In this document: positions 42,437 to 50,610 of the stretch, in pieces
Numbering within the stretch: position 1 is the first letter of the stretch
Layout of the letters: every line of letters begins with the position of its first letter
Assembly: GCF_019923725.1 (NCBI RefSeq)
Contig: NZ_JAHXRI010000007.1
Coordinates: 498,634 to 552,240 of the forward strand
DNA: 53,607 bases
Source: Zwartia hollandica
Lineage (GTDB): Bacteria > Pseudomonadota > Gammaproteobacteria > Burkholderiales > Burkholderiaceae_B
Reading direction: 5' to 3'
Made by a program: the position numbers and the translations under genes
Notes under the pieces: generated by a model
Told to the model about the DNA's origin: nothing
The model's input: only the letters and a program-made list of their open reading frames with translations
The model's database searches: none

Positions 42437-42496
42437 CCGGACACTCCCCGTGATAAAGTCAAACTAAGATTGCCTAATATCTGATTGCGAGACGAA

Positions 42497-45400
42497 ATGA
42501 GTTTTGACCCAAAATCAATCCTAATTACTGCGGCATCAATTGACGAATTGATGCGCTCAAACTACCAAGCAGCAATAGGTCAAAAAGATAGCTCTGACCG
42601 CGCAGGCTTGCGACTAGCTGCGTGGTGTCGCTCAGCCTCTAGCGGGGACTGGGGATTATTTTTTACTCGGCTCAAGCGCGATGGCTTATCGCTCGAAACG
42701 GTTATTCAGAAATTTTCCGAAGTCGCGGCTCACGCCAACTCCCAGCAACCAGCTTGGTATATCGATGCACAATGGATTTATACGGCGCTAACGGGCCCCT
42801 ATAGTTGCAGCGATGGATTTTTAACCGATAAAAATGCTCAGCCGTTCGAGCAATTGTTTTACGCGCTCGTTCAGACCGCTGAATCAAAAGTTAAAGCCAT
42901 TACCTCTGACAATGCACGTGTACTTTTCAATGATCACGCAGCCAAGGACTTACGCGTCGGGCTATTAAAACTCCTGACGGAACTATATGGGCCACTGCTG
43001 TACAGTAAATTTGTTGCTCTCTTAAAGAAACACTCTATAGATGGAAAGCTTCCAGCCTCTGCAGAAAGCAAGGGACATACTCACTACGATGCATTGATCG
43101 AGCAACTCAGAGCATCCGAATTGGCAACAATCTTTGCCGACAAGCCCGTGCTGCTCCGATTGACGGCGACGATCACACGACAATGGATTGACACGACAGC
43201 TGAATTGATCAACCGCCTCGCCACCGACATTGACACGATCAAAGCCTCTCTCACCAAATCGGCGGCCGAGGTCAGGGTACAGGCTGTTGGCGGCGACCTA
43301 TCCGATCCGCATAATTTTGGGCATTCGGTTCAGATTATTACCTTTGAAGATAATAGTAAAGTCGTCTACAAACCAAAAGATTTAGGGCTAGATATTGCGT
43401 GGTACGAATTAATTCAACAATTTAACGCGAGCAAACCACCGGTAGAGTTAAAGCCAGTCAAGACTATTTCATGCTCTGACTATGGTTGGACCGAATTCAT
43501 ACCGCACACAGCTTGCGACTCTGAGCAAGATGTCGCTCTGTTTTATCGACGTTCTGGTGCATGGCTCGCTATTTTCCATTTGTTAGCAAGTAGCGATATG
43601 CACTTTGAAAACATTTTGGCGCATGGCGCACACCCTGTCCCAATTGATCTCGAAATGATTTTGCAAGCGTCAACGCCAGAAGCAGAGCAATCTACGGCAA
43701 AGACTGAAGCGCATATGGTGACAAACCAGCGTGTAGCGAACTCCGTACTCATGGTCGGTATGCTGCCCTCTTATACCAAAAGTCCGAACAACAAGGTATT
43801 TGATGCGGGCGGCCTAAATGCCGTAAAGAGCACAGCACCGATTGGTTCCTGGAGAAGCATCAACACCGATGGTATGCGCTGGATGCAAGCACCAAACGAC
43901 TCGACCGAGATCCCTAATGTGCCGCATATCGGTGGACAGTATGCGCAACTGGGAGACTACCTTACCGAGTTTATAGAAGGTTTTGAGCAGTACTCGTTAT
44001 TTTTGTTAAAGCAACGCGATGCCATTGGGACAACAAATATTCTGAATCCTTTTAGAAAAAAGCCTGTTCGCAAAGTCATTCGCAACACTCGCTTTTATTA
44101 CATGCTGTTGCAGCGACTAAAAGATCATCGTCAGATGGGCGACGGTATTACTTGGAGCGCACAAGCCGACTTTCTAGCGCGACTCGCCGACTGGGATAGC
44201 GCAGTAGATTTGATTTGGCCCCTGCAAGCGGCAGAGCGGCTGGCCTTAGTTAATTTGAATGTCCCTCACTTTGTTTCACCAAGCGATGAGGACAGGCTCA
44301 GTGCCATCACAGGACATTGCACCAAAACTAATGCGATACCTGGACTACAGCGTGCGACCTTACGCTTTGATGAATGGTGCGAAGCGGAGATCGCGCATCA
44401 AGTTGAGATCATTCGCGTCAGCACGTCGTTCGTTTCTACATCCGATACGTCCGATTCAAACCGTTACATATTTAGTCGAAAACTTAAACAAGCAGTAAAA
44501 CCGTTTGACGATGTAGCGCTATTGGAAGAACTTAGTTACATCGTCTCGGATATTCAGCGATATGGCACGGTGCGAAATGAAAGTGCTGCCTGGCTTGGCT
44601 TAGACTGGCTCGGCGATTCGGAAGTCGGTCAACTTGTCACCATTGGACCCGATTTGTACAACGGTGCCGGCGGCATCGCCCTATTTCTTTCGGCGTACAG
44701 CCGGCACACTAACGACCCTGCAAGCCGCGAACTCGCGATCAAAGCAATCGCTGCAACGAGGCAGCAAATTACCCAACCGTCGGCGTTGAGATGGGTACGG
44801 AGTCTGGGTATTGGTGGCGCAAGCGGCTTAGGCTCAGTCGTTTATCTACTCACGCAAATTGCGATCTTCTTAGATGACTCTGCCATATTGGCGGATGCCA
44901 CGACAGCCTCTAATTTATTCACAAACGAAGTCATCGCCTCAGACCGCTCGCTAGACATCATCGGCGGAAGCGCTGGTGCAATTCTCGGTTTGTTAGCGCT
45001 CTATCGTAAGACGCAAGCACCCAGTGTCCTAGCCAAAGCGATCGCCTGTGGCGATCATCTCTTACGTACACCACGCACAGGAGAGGTTGGGCAGCGTTGT
45101 TGGATCGGGATTGGTATGGGAGACCATTGTTTAACTGGCTTTTCTCACGGTGCTGCTGGCTTTGCTTTTGCACTTTCTGCTCTCGCAAGCGCGAGCGGTC
45201 GCAAGGATTTCGCCCAAGCTGCTGACGAGTGCAGCGCCTTTGAGACTAGCTGCTACAACGCACTCCAACTTAACTGGCCAGATTTACGTAGCGCTTCGCA
45301 AACCAGCAGCTGGCCAAGCCAGTGGTGTCATGGAGCTGTTGGTATCGGCCTAGCCCGCGTAGCACACACTAAAACGGATAGCTCTGGATTATCGAATGTT

Positions 45401-45721
45401 TTGAACGACATTAGTAACGCTGTTAAGAACACGACTGCCAACTGGCCGCAGCCGGCGGACACCCTTTGTTGTGGCACGCTTGGCTCAATTGAGTTACTAG
45501 GCGAGGCCGGCCGTCTGCTGAAGGATCCCGCACTGAGCGACTTGTCAGATCAGCGTCTGGCACAAATCATTATCAATAGACAGGAATCGGGAAGCTACAG
45601 CTGGGCTGGTGGCACGAGCTTGCCATTCAATTTGGGGCTATTCCGAGGACTATCCGGGGTTGGATACACCATTCTCAGAAAACTAGACAGGACGCTACCA
45701 AATGTCCTGCTTTGGGAATAA
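42497..45721 (+). CDS. Class II lanthipeptide synthetase (LanM), CCG-type zinc site
   Basis: This 1074-residue bifunctional enzyme has a DUF4135 dehydratase domain (about 150-680) and a LanC-like cyclase domain (about 720-1074). Kinase-like dehydratase residues are visible: Lys292 in VVYKPKD, Asp367/His369/Asn372 in SDMHFEN, and Asp384/Glu386 in PIDLEM. In the cyclase, His884 (FSHGAAG) and zinc ligands Cys944 (WCHG) and Cys991-Cys992 (LCCGTLG) can be placed. CC replaces the usual CH, a feature of the ProcM group, whose members process many different precursors. LanM enzymes phosphorylate and eliminate Ser/Thr, then form thioether rings. No precursor peptide, protease or ABC exporter is seen nearby, so the substrates must be elsewhere or the enzyme is orphaned. 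The ATG at 42497 is preferred over a TTG four codons upstream. Confidence 0.92.
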   Translation: MSFDPKSILITAASIDELMRSNYQAAIGQKDSSDRAGLRLAAWCRSASSGDWGLFFTRLKRDGLSLETVIQKFSEVAAHANSQQPAWYIDAQWIYTALTGPYSCSDGFLTDKNAQPFEQLFYALVQTAESKVKAITSDNARVLFNDHAAKDLRVGLLKLLTELYGPLLYSKFVALLKKHSIDGKLPASAESKGHTHYDALIEQLRASELATIFADKPVLLRLTATITRQWIDTTAELINRLATDIDTIKASLTKSAAEVRVQAVGGDLSDPHNFGHSVQIITFEDNSKVVYKPKDLGLDIAWYELIQQFNASKPPVELKPVKTISCSDYGWTEFIPHTACDSEQDVALFYRRSGAWLAIFHLLASSDMHFENILAHGAHPVPIDLEMILQASTPEAEQSTAKTEAHMVTNQRVANSVLMVGMLPSYTKSPNNKVFDAGGLNAVKSTAPIGSWRSINTDGMRWMQAPNDSTEIPNVPHIGGQYAQLGDYLTEFIEGFEQYSLFLLKQRDAIGTTNILNPFRKKPVRKVIRNTRFYYMLLQRLKDHRQMGDGITWSAQADFLARLADWDSAVDLIWPLQAAERLALVNLNVPHFVSPSDEDRLSAITGHCTKTNAIPGLQRATLRFDEWCEAEIAHQVEIIRVSTSFVSTSDTSDSNRYIFSRKLKQAVKPFDDVALLEELSYIVSDIQRYGTVRNESAAWLGLDWLGDSEVGQLVTIGPDLYNGAGGIALFLSAYSRHTNDPASRELAIKAIAATRQQITQPSALRWVRSLGIGGASGLGSVVYLLTQIAIFLDDSAILADATTASNLFTNEVIASDRSLDIIGGSAGAILGLLALYRKTQAPSVLAKAIACGDHLLRTPRTGEVGQRCWIGIGMGDHCLTGFSHGAAGFAFALSALASASGRKDFAQAADECSAFETSCYNALQLNWPDLRSASQTSSWPSQWCHGAVGIGLARVAHTKTDSSGLSNVLNDISNAVKNTTANWPQPADTLCCGTLGSIELLGEAGRLLKDPALSDLSDQRLAQIIINRQESGSYSWAGGTSLPFNLGLFRGLSGVGYTILRKLDRTLPNVLLWE

Positions 45722-45788
45722 GCAATCTATCCGCGTGCCGTCGCTTAACGACGAGGACCAAAGAGACACTAACTAGAAATGGTGTTTA

Positions 45789-47219
45789 TTAGGTATGGCC
45801 AAGCACTTGTAATAACGGCTCATAAATATTTACGACATTAGTTTGATCCTGCAAAACCCGAGTCGTTCTAAATAGATTGCTTGCGGCATGGCTTGCCGCC
45901 CGATCAGCACCCATGCAATCAAAGAATTTTTCTTTCAACAGTTCTTCCGTTAGCCAATTGCCGGGCTTGCCACTAGCAACATCAACCCTGACAGATTCGC
46001 GTCGGCCAGACATCAGCTCAACCGCAACGATTGCTGCAAATTCGTGATCGTCCGCAACGAGCGGGTCAATTTCCACTGAGATTTTAGGCATCAATTCTCT
46101 TGTGCTATCGCGCTTAATCTGTGGCTGCGCAAAGGTACCGATCTTTACATTGCCATCAAGCAATGCAGCGGCAACGCAGTAACGCATACTGAACTTCCCC
46201 TCCAAACCACTCTGAGGGATATCGTAGATCAAAGGTTGCATCGCAAAGCGCGAAGCGCCTACCCGCACCGACTTGATTTGTTCGGCGGAGGGGCTATTTA
46301 ATACATCGCGCAGAGCACGCGCGGCATCAATGGCCGGATGTGTTGCGGCACAACAGGGGTACGCCTTCAATCCAATTCCTGCTTCAGTCTCAATCTCCAA
46401 CGGTTGGCCCCACGGCTTTGCGTAACTGGCTGGTGCCGTGCCACCAAACACTTTCAGAAAACCAAACTTCCCTTCGATCGCGTCGGCAGCACAGGTGAAA
46501 TCCTGCTCAGCCAGACGTGTAGCCAAGATGGCTGAGCGAGCCGCTAAGCCCGCATGAAGAGGCTTGGTCATTGTTCCAAAGTTTTGACGGACGCCACTCG
46601 CCAAGGATGCACTCACACCCAAGGCCCCGCGCATTTGATCATCGGAAAAGTTTTCTAGAAAACTCAGCGCCGCCGTCGCACCGATTGCCCCAAACGTTCC
46701 AGTGGTGTGCCACCCACGCTCGTAGTGTGCTGTGTTTAAGCGTCGGCCCAATTGTCCGAGCGTTTCAATACCCAAAATATGTGCGCGAATAAGTTGGTCA
46801 CCACTGACCCCCAGCACTGCCCCCCGAACAAGCAACGCAGGCAACAATAATGCGCTAGCGTGGCAGTACGCGGGATGACTGATGTCATCAAAATCTGCTG
46901 CGTGCGCAAGAGTGCCTAAGTAAAGTGCCGCCGACCCAAGCGCATCGGCCGATCCCAAACGTAACTCTGCCGTGCTTAGCTGGCTTAATAGTTGCGAAAT
47001 CGTCCGTTGTGCATATAGGGCTCGACGCAATTTAGGCTCAAGTTCCTGGGCCGTCCCCAAAGCCATGCACGCCAATGTGTCTGTGATTGCATCTGTAGAG
47101 CGACGCACTGCCTCGGCTGAAAGCTGTCGCCCACGCAAACTACGGCAAAATTCAACCAGACCATCTGTGAAGCTCGTATCCAGGCTCGTCGCCCCTAAAC
47201 TTGTCTCATTTATCGCCAC
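45789..47219 (-). CDS. MmgE/PrpD family protein, second copy in window
   Basis: This 476-residue protein has LGTLAHAADFDDISHPAYCHASALLLPALL (the FDD block and His of the active site), ERGWHTTGTFGAIGATAAL, KPLHAGLAARSA and AYPCCAATHPAID. It is a clear homologue of the 16814-18193 product but differs widely, and the DMDD of that protein is DFDD here. The start is GTG, with AAGGAG eight bases before it. It is divergent from a Bug receptor gene with 120 bp between, repeating the PrpD plus Bug association. It converges with the lanthipeptide synthetase gene, 67 bp apart. The substrate is probably a hydroxylated carboxylic acid. Confidence 0.85.
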   Translation of the reverse strand: MAINETSLGATSLDTSFTDGLVEFCRSLRGRQLSAEAVRRSTDAITDTLACMALGTAQELEPKLRRALYAQRTISQLLSQLSTAELRLGSADALGSAALYLGTLAHAADFDDISHPAYCHASALLLPALLVRGAVLGVSGDQLIRAHILGIETLGQLGRRLNTAHYERGWHTTGTFGAIGATAALSFLENFSDDQMRGALGVSASLASGVRQNFGTMTKPLHAGLAARSAILATRLAEQDFTCAADAIEGKFGFLKVFGGTAPASYAKPWGQPLEIETEAGIGLKAYPCCAATHPAIDAARALRDVLNSPSAEQIKSVRVGASRFAMQPLIYDIPQSGLEGKFSMRYCVAAALLDGNVKIGTFAQPQIKRDSTRELMPKISVEIDPLVADDHEFAAIVAVELMSGRRESVRVDVASGKPGNWLTEELLKEKFFDCMGADRAASHAASNLFRTTRVLQDQTNVVNIYEPLLQVLGHT

Positions 47220-47339
47220 AGCGCTTGCTCCTTAGGAGTGGGTCTCAACTTATTGGTCGCACAAAACTAGAAATATTTTGGCATCGCGACTATTATCAAT
47301 CCAGAGCTTAGCCGTTGTATTTCAAAAAGTGGATGAATC

Positions 47340-48311
47340 ATGACGATACGCAACACCGGAAAGACAATACTTTGGATAATAGCTTCGCTCTTGTGCGCCG
47401 CGCATGTTTCGGCCCAGGATTTTCCAAATCGCCCAGTCAAAATCGTCGTGGGATACCCACCGGGGGGTGCGGTAGATGCAAATGCCCGCATTCTCGGTCA
47501 GTTACTTAGTGAACACTGGAAACAGCCTGTTGTCATTGAAAATCGCGGTGGCGCCGGTTCAACAATTGGCACCGGAACCGTAGCACGAGCGCCGGCGGAC
47601 GGCTACACACTGCTACTGGCATCCCCAGCACACGCAATAAACGCCACACTTTATAAAAACTTAACGTTTGACACCGCCACGGCATTTGCACCCGTAGCCA
47701 AGATTTCGTTAGCTCCTTTGGTATTGCTGCTACATCCATCCGTTCAAGCACAAAGTGTTACCCAACTCATTGCACTCGCAAAAGCACAACCTGGGAAGTT
47801 AAATTACGGGTCATCTGGTGTCGGTACGAGCGTCCACCTCGCGGGCGCCCTCTTTAATATGATGGCCGGCACTTCGATGCAACACATACCGTACCAGGGG
47901 GGTGGGCCAGCGATCACTGCACTGCTGGCAGGTGACACGCAGCTTATGTTTGCCGGTATCGAAGGATTAGCTCACGCTAAAACAGGCAAATTACGCGCAC
48001 TCGCGATTACAAGTGCGCAACGTGCCGAACTCTTTGGAGACATTCCCACGATTGCCGAATCCGGACTACCCGGCTTTGATGTCGAGAGTTGGTACGGCCT
48101 TTATGCTCCAGCCGCTACACCACAAAACGTTGTCGCGCAGATTAATCAAGCAACAAACCAAGTCTTGAAAACTGCGGCTGCCATTGAGCGTTTTCGCAAG
48201 CTTGGTTTTGAAGTATTTCAAAGTACACCGGAGCAATTTTCGGCCTTCAACCAAAGCGAATTAAAAAGGTGGGGGGAAGTGATTCAGTCAGCGAAGGCAA
48301 CACTGAACTAG
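47340..48311 (+). CDS. Bug/TctC-family periplasmic receptor, divergent from PrpD
   Basis: This 323-residue protein has a signal peptide (ILWIIASLLCAAHVSAQ), a mature start FPNRPVKIVVGYPPGGAVDA and the ENRGGAGSTIGTGTVARAPA block. VGYPPGG with Ala-Val-Asp differs from the VPFPPGG of the other copies and may shift ligand choice. With the divergent PrpD gene it shares a 120-bp promoter region, so joint control by one regulator and a common substrate are plausible. The periplasmic ClpP-like gene follows after 17 bp. Confidence 0.9.
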   Translation: MTIRNTGKTILWIIASLLCAAHVSAQDFPNRPVKIVVGYPPGGAVDANARILGQLLSEHWKQPVVIENRGGAGSTIGTGTVARAPADGYTLLLASPAHAINATLYKNLTFDTATAFAPVAKISLAPLVLLLHPSVQAQSVTQLIALAKAQPGKLNYGSSGVGTSVHLAGALFNMMAGTSMQHIPYQGGGPAITALLAGDTQLMFAGIEGLAHAKTGKLRALAITSAQRAELFGDIPTIAESGLPGFDVESWYGLYAPAATPQNVVAQINQATNQVLKTAAAIERFRKLGFEVFQSTPEQFSAFNQSELKRWGEVIQSAKATLN

Positions 48312-48328
48312 ACGCTTTGACCTCGTAG

Positions 48329-48916
48329 ATGACGAATATGCTTAAACCAATGATCGCCTTATTGATGGTGTTGTTTTGCCAATCTTCTGCCGCGATGGAT
48401 ATCTCTGTTGTGGGCACAACAGTCCGACTGTCAGGGCCAGTCGTAGGAGGCGAATGCGACAAGCTAAAGCAAATTATCAGTGAAACTAAAATCGAGCTAG
48501 TCGTACTCAGCAACTCAAATGGCGGCAATGCAAATACCGGTTACTGCATCGGAGAAACAATCCGAAAAAATAAGATCTCTACAAGTATCGAAGGATTTTG
48601 CTTGTCTTCCTGCTCACGGATGTGGCTTGGTGGTGTGACACGAAAACTCGAAGGTGATGACTCTACCGTAGGCTTACACGGCAACTACAAAGGCGTTCAT
48701 TTGATCGAAGAGAGTACTGCACGCTTGCGCGCGTGGATACCGCGCTTTGCGCCCGACGTCGACGTCGAGCTGATGAACCGGTGGACCGCCCTGTTTTACA
48801 ACAAAGAGATGATGTACTTCTATAACAAACGAGCAGCGTTATGCAGAAATGGTAGAAACGAATGCTCAAACATTAAAGACAAAAATGTTTTCAATGCGGG
48901 CTTAGCAACCAAGTGA
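48329..48916 (+). CDS. Secreted ClpP/crotonase-fold protein (COG3904-like)
   Basis: This 195-residue protein has a signal peptide (MIALLMVLFCQSSAAM) and a ClpP-like core: IELVVLSNSNGGNANTGYCI, then GFCLSSCSRMWLGG with the candidate serine nucleophile next to a Cys pair, and STVGLHGNY with a candidate His. These match the usual periplasmic family pattern of C.SAC..lf.aG followed by G.H. Later Cys residues (LCRNGRNECSN) suggest disulfides. It may be a serine protease or a non-catalytic relative. Function in this family is unknown. The gene may be read from the Bug promoter upstream. Confidence 0.7.
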   Translation: MTNMLKPMIALLMVLFCQSSAAMDISVVGTTVRLSGPVVGGECDKLKQIISETKIELVVLSNSNGGNANTGYCIGETIRKNKISTSIEGFCLSSCSRMWLGGVTRKLEGDDSTVGLHGNYKGVHLIEESTARLRAWIPRFAPDVDVELMNRWTALFYNKEMMYFYNKRAALCRNGRNECSNIKDKNVFNAGLATK

Positions 48917-48939
48917 AGCTGCAGATTAAATGACGGTGT

Positions 48940-50481
48940 TCAATACATTGGGCTGCGTATTTTGAAATACACCACGGCAATCCGCGTTGCTAAGCCACCC
49001 AAAATCACACCTACGACTGCAGCGGTCAAATGAATCAGCTCATATTTAGGTAAAAACGAGTACCAGTTTAGAAACAGTGACAGTACCAATCCCCAAATCA
49101 AGGCAACCTCAGCGTAGAAGGATCCTTTGAGTCCCGGGTTATCAGCGTCGGCGCGAATCACGTCTCTCAAAATCCCACCGCCAGCGCCTGTTAGAGCCGC
49201 CAATAGTGGGCCCCACATCCATAACGGCTGAATCTTCGCTTCAACCGCAACGATCACACCTACAACAGCGAATGTCGATAGCCCTAAGGCATCAAAAAAT
49301 GTAATCGCTGCATGGTTGGATATCCGGCCAATGAACATATGCTCATGGTCAGGCGCATTTTTTTTCTTACGACGATACCAATCATCTAATTGAAAAACAA
49401 AATAAAAAAACATCACCGTCGCAAAGATCGTCGCCAAATAAACTGGTGACGCTACTACCGATAACGTCTCACGGTTAATCAAAATATCGCGCAGCACTCC
49501 GCCACCAACTGAGGGGAGTGCTGCTATAACGAGTGCGCCGAACAAGCTGTATTTACCCTCGCGCGCCAGTAGCACGCCTGATATGGCAAAAGCGATTGTT
49601 CCAAGAAGTCCAATGATAAAGAACCATGTCTGCCCCGCCGTTTGGCCTAGCAAAACGGGTAACAGGTAATCTCGCATCACTTCGTTGTATTCGCCACTGT
49701 TCTGCATCTGCAGTAGTGCTTGATTAAAGCGCTCGACCAATTCAGGGGTCGTCGTTTTCTTGCTAAATAAAACGTGGATAGAATCCTCGAATACAGGATT
49801 TGGCATTTCTACGACCTGCTTTTGCCAGCCATGCCGCCAGCCCAAAGTTGCGCCGACGAGATGATCAATCGGGAAAGCGTCAATCTTATGTTCTAACAAA
49901 TTAGTGAAGTTTTCCTTATCGTCTTTTACCTTGACGATCTTACCGGCATTCTTGGGATCATTGATGTATTGCATCAACGGCGTGCCATAAAAATATCCAT
50001 CAATAACGCCAAGTTTGTACGATCCAGACTCCAGCTTCTTGACGAGCTCAGCTGCAGTATTGAATTTAAATTTCTGCTGCTCGTCCTTTCGTACATACAA
50101 CATGTCTTTTTCTGAACGATAGGGCATCGAATAGTAGGCATACATCTCGCGCTCTTTACTTTTAAACGCGCCACCTGCGATATCGCGCCTACCGTCTTTT
50201 AAGTCCTCCTGATGTTGTCTCCAACCGACCGGATCAATCTGTAGCTCGTAACCCATCTTGCCAAAGATGGCTTTGAGCAACTGGACATCCAGACCGGTCA
50301 AATGCTTAAGTTCGCTCTTAACAACCTCGTATTGATAAGGATCCCATTGATACCATCCGCTTCTCAAGATCTTTGACTCTTGCTGCGCTAAAGCAGGAAA
50401 AGCGACCAGCATAAAAAGCAGGCCACACAGAATATTCTGCAATTTCCGCACAGACAAACACCTTCCCGCTTCGTCACTCAT
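48940..50481 (-). CDS. Fusion of periplasmic solute-binding domain and TRIC/UPF0126 channel domain
   Basis: This 513-residue protein has a signal sequence (ILCGLLFMLVAFPALAQ), a type 3 solute-binding domain (about 35-280; LTGLDVQLLKAIFGKMGYEL, DIAGGAFKSKEREMYAYYS) and then a UPF0126/TRIC membrane domain (about 285-510). The latter shows both pseudo-repeats: SVGGGVLRDILIN and GAGGGILRDVIRA, each after a pair of helices. Bacterial TRIC proteins conduct cations, and YicG-type members are linked to amino acid uptake. The solute-binding part resembles amino-acid receptors. A receptor joined to its own channel would be a ligand-gated or substrate-fed channel. It is divergent from an MFS gene across an inverted repeat. 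Confidence 0.85.
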   Translation of the reverse strand: MSDEAGRCLSVRKLQNILCGLLFMLVAFPALAQQESKILRSGWYQWDPYQYEVVKSELKHLTGLDVQLLKAIFGKMGYELQIDPVGWRQHQEDLKDGRRDIAGGAFKSKEREMYAYYSMPYRSEKDMLYVRKDEQQKFKFNTAAELVKKLESGSYKLGVIDGYFYGTPLMQYINDPKNAGKIVKVKDDKENFTNLLEHKIDAFPIDHLVGATLGWRHGWQKQVVEMPNPVFEDSIHVLFSKKTTTPELVERFNQALLQMQNSGEYNEVMRDYLLPVLLGQTAGQTWFFIIGLLGTIAFAISGVLLAREGKYSLFGALVIAALPSVGGGVLRDILINRETLSVVASPVYLATIFATVMFFYFVFQLDDWYRRKKKNAPDHEHMFIGRISNHAAITFFDALGLSTFAVVGVIVAVEAKIQPLWMWGPLLAALTGAGGGILRDVIRADADNPGLKGSFYAEVALIWGLVLSLFLNWYSFLPKYELIHLTAAVVGVILGGLATRIAVVYFKIRSPMY

Positions 50482-50530
50482 CGCTTATCCAGATAATTCG
50501 GTAGTTTGGGTCCTGCATACGTTGAGTCTT

Positions 50531-50556
50531 AAGCATAGTCCATTAAAACTATGCTT
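50531..50556. promoter_or_regulatory. Inverted repeat in the divergent promoter of the fusion and MFS genes
   Basis: AAGCATAGT and ACTATGCTT are perfect 9-bp arms around an 8-base spacer (CCATTAAA). The centre lies 62 bp from the receptor-channel gene start and 68 bp from the MFS start. The size and spacing suit a dimeric regulator such as a GntR or LysR protein controlling both directions. No regulator gene is encoded beside it. Confidence 0.6.
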
Positions 50557-50610
50557 TGAACAAAAAATAGCGGTATGCTCCTGAGACTTCCGTCGCAAAG
50601 TGTTTGAATC

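Noticed and set aside
45722-45788. Search for a lanthipeptide precursor gene next to the LanM gene
   Set aside because: The gaps at 42437-42496 and 45722-45788 are too short and contain no start followed by a leader-like and Cys-rich sequence.
47228-47238. Near-palindrome CTCCTTAGGAG before the second PrpD gene
   Set aside because: On the minus strand it is simply the ribosome site AAGGAG with flanking bases.
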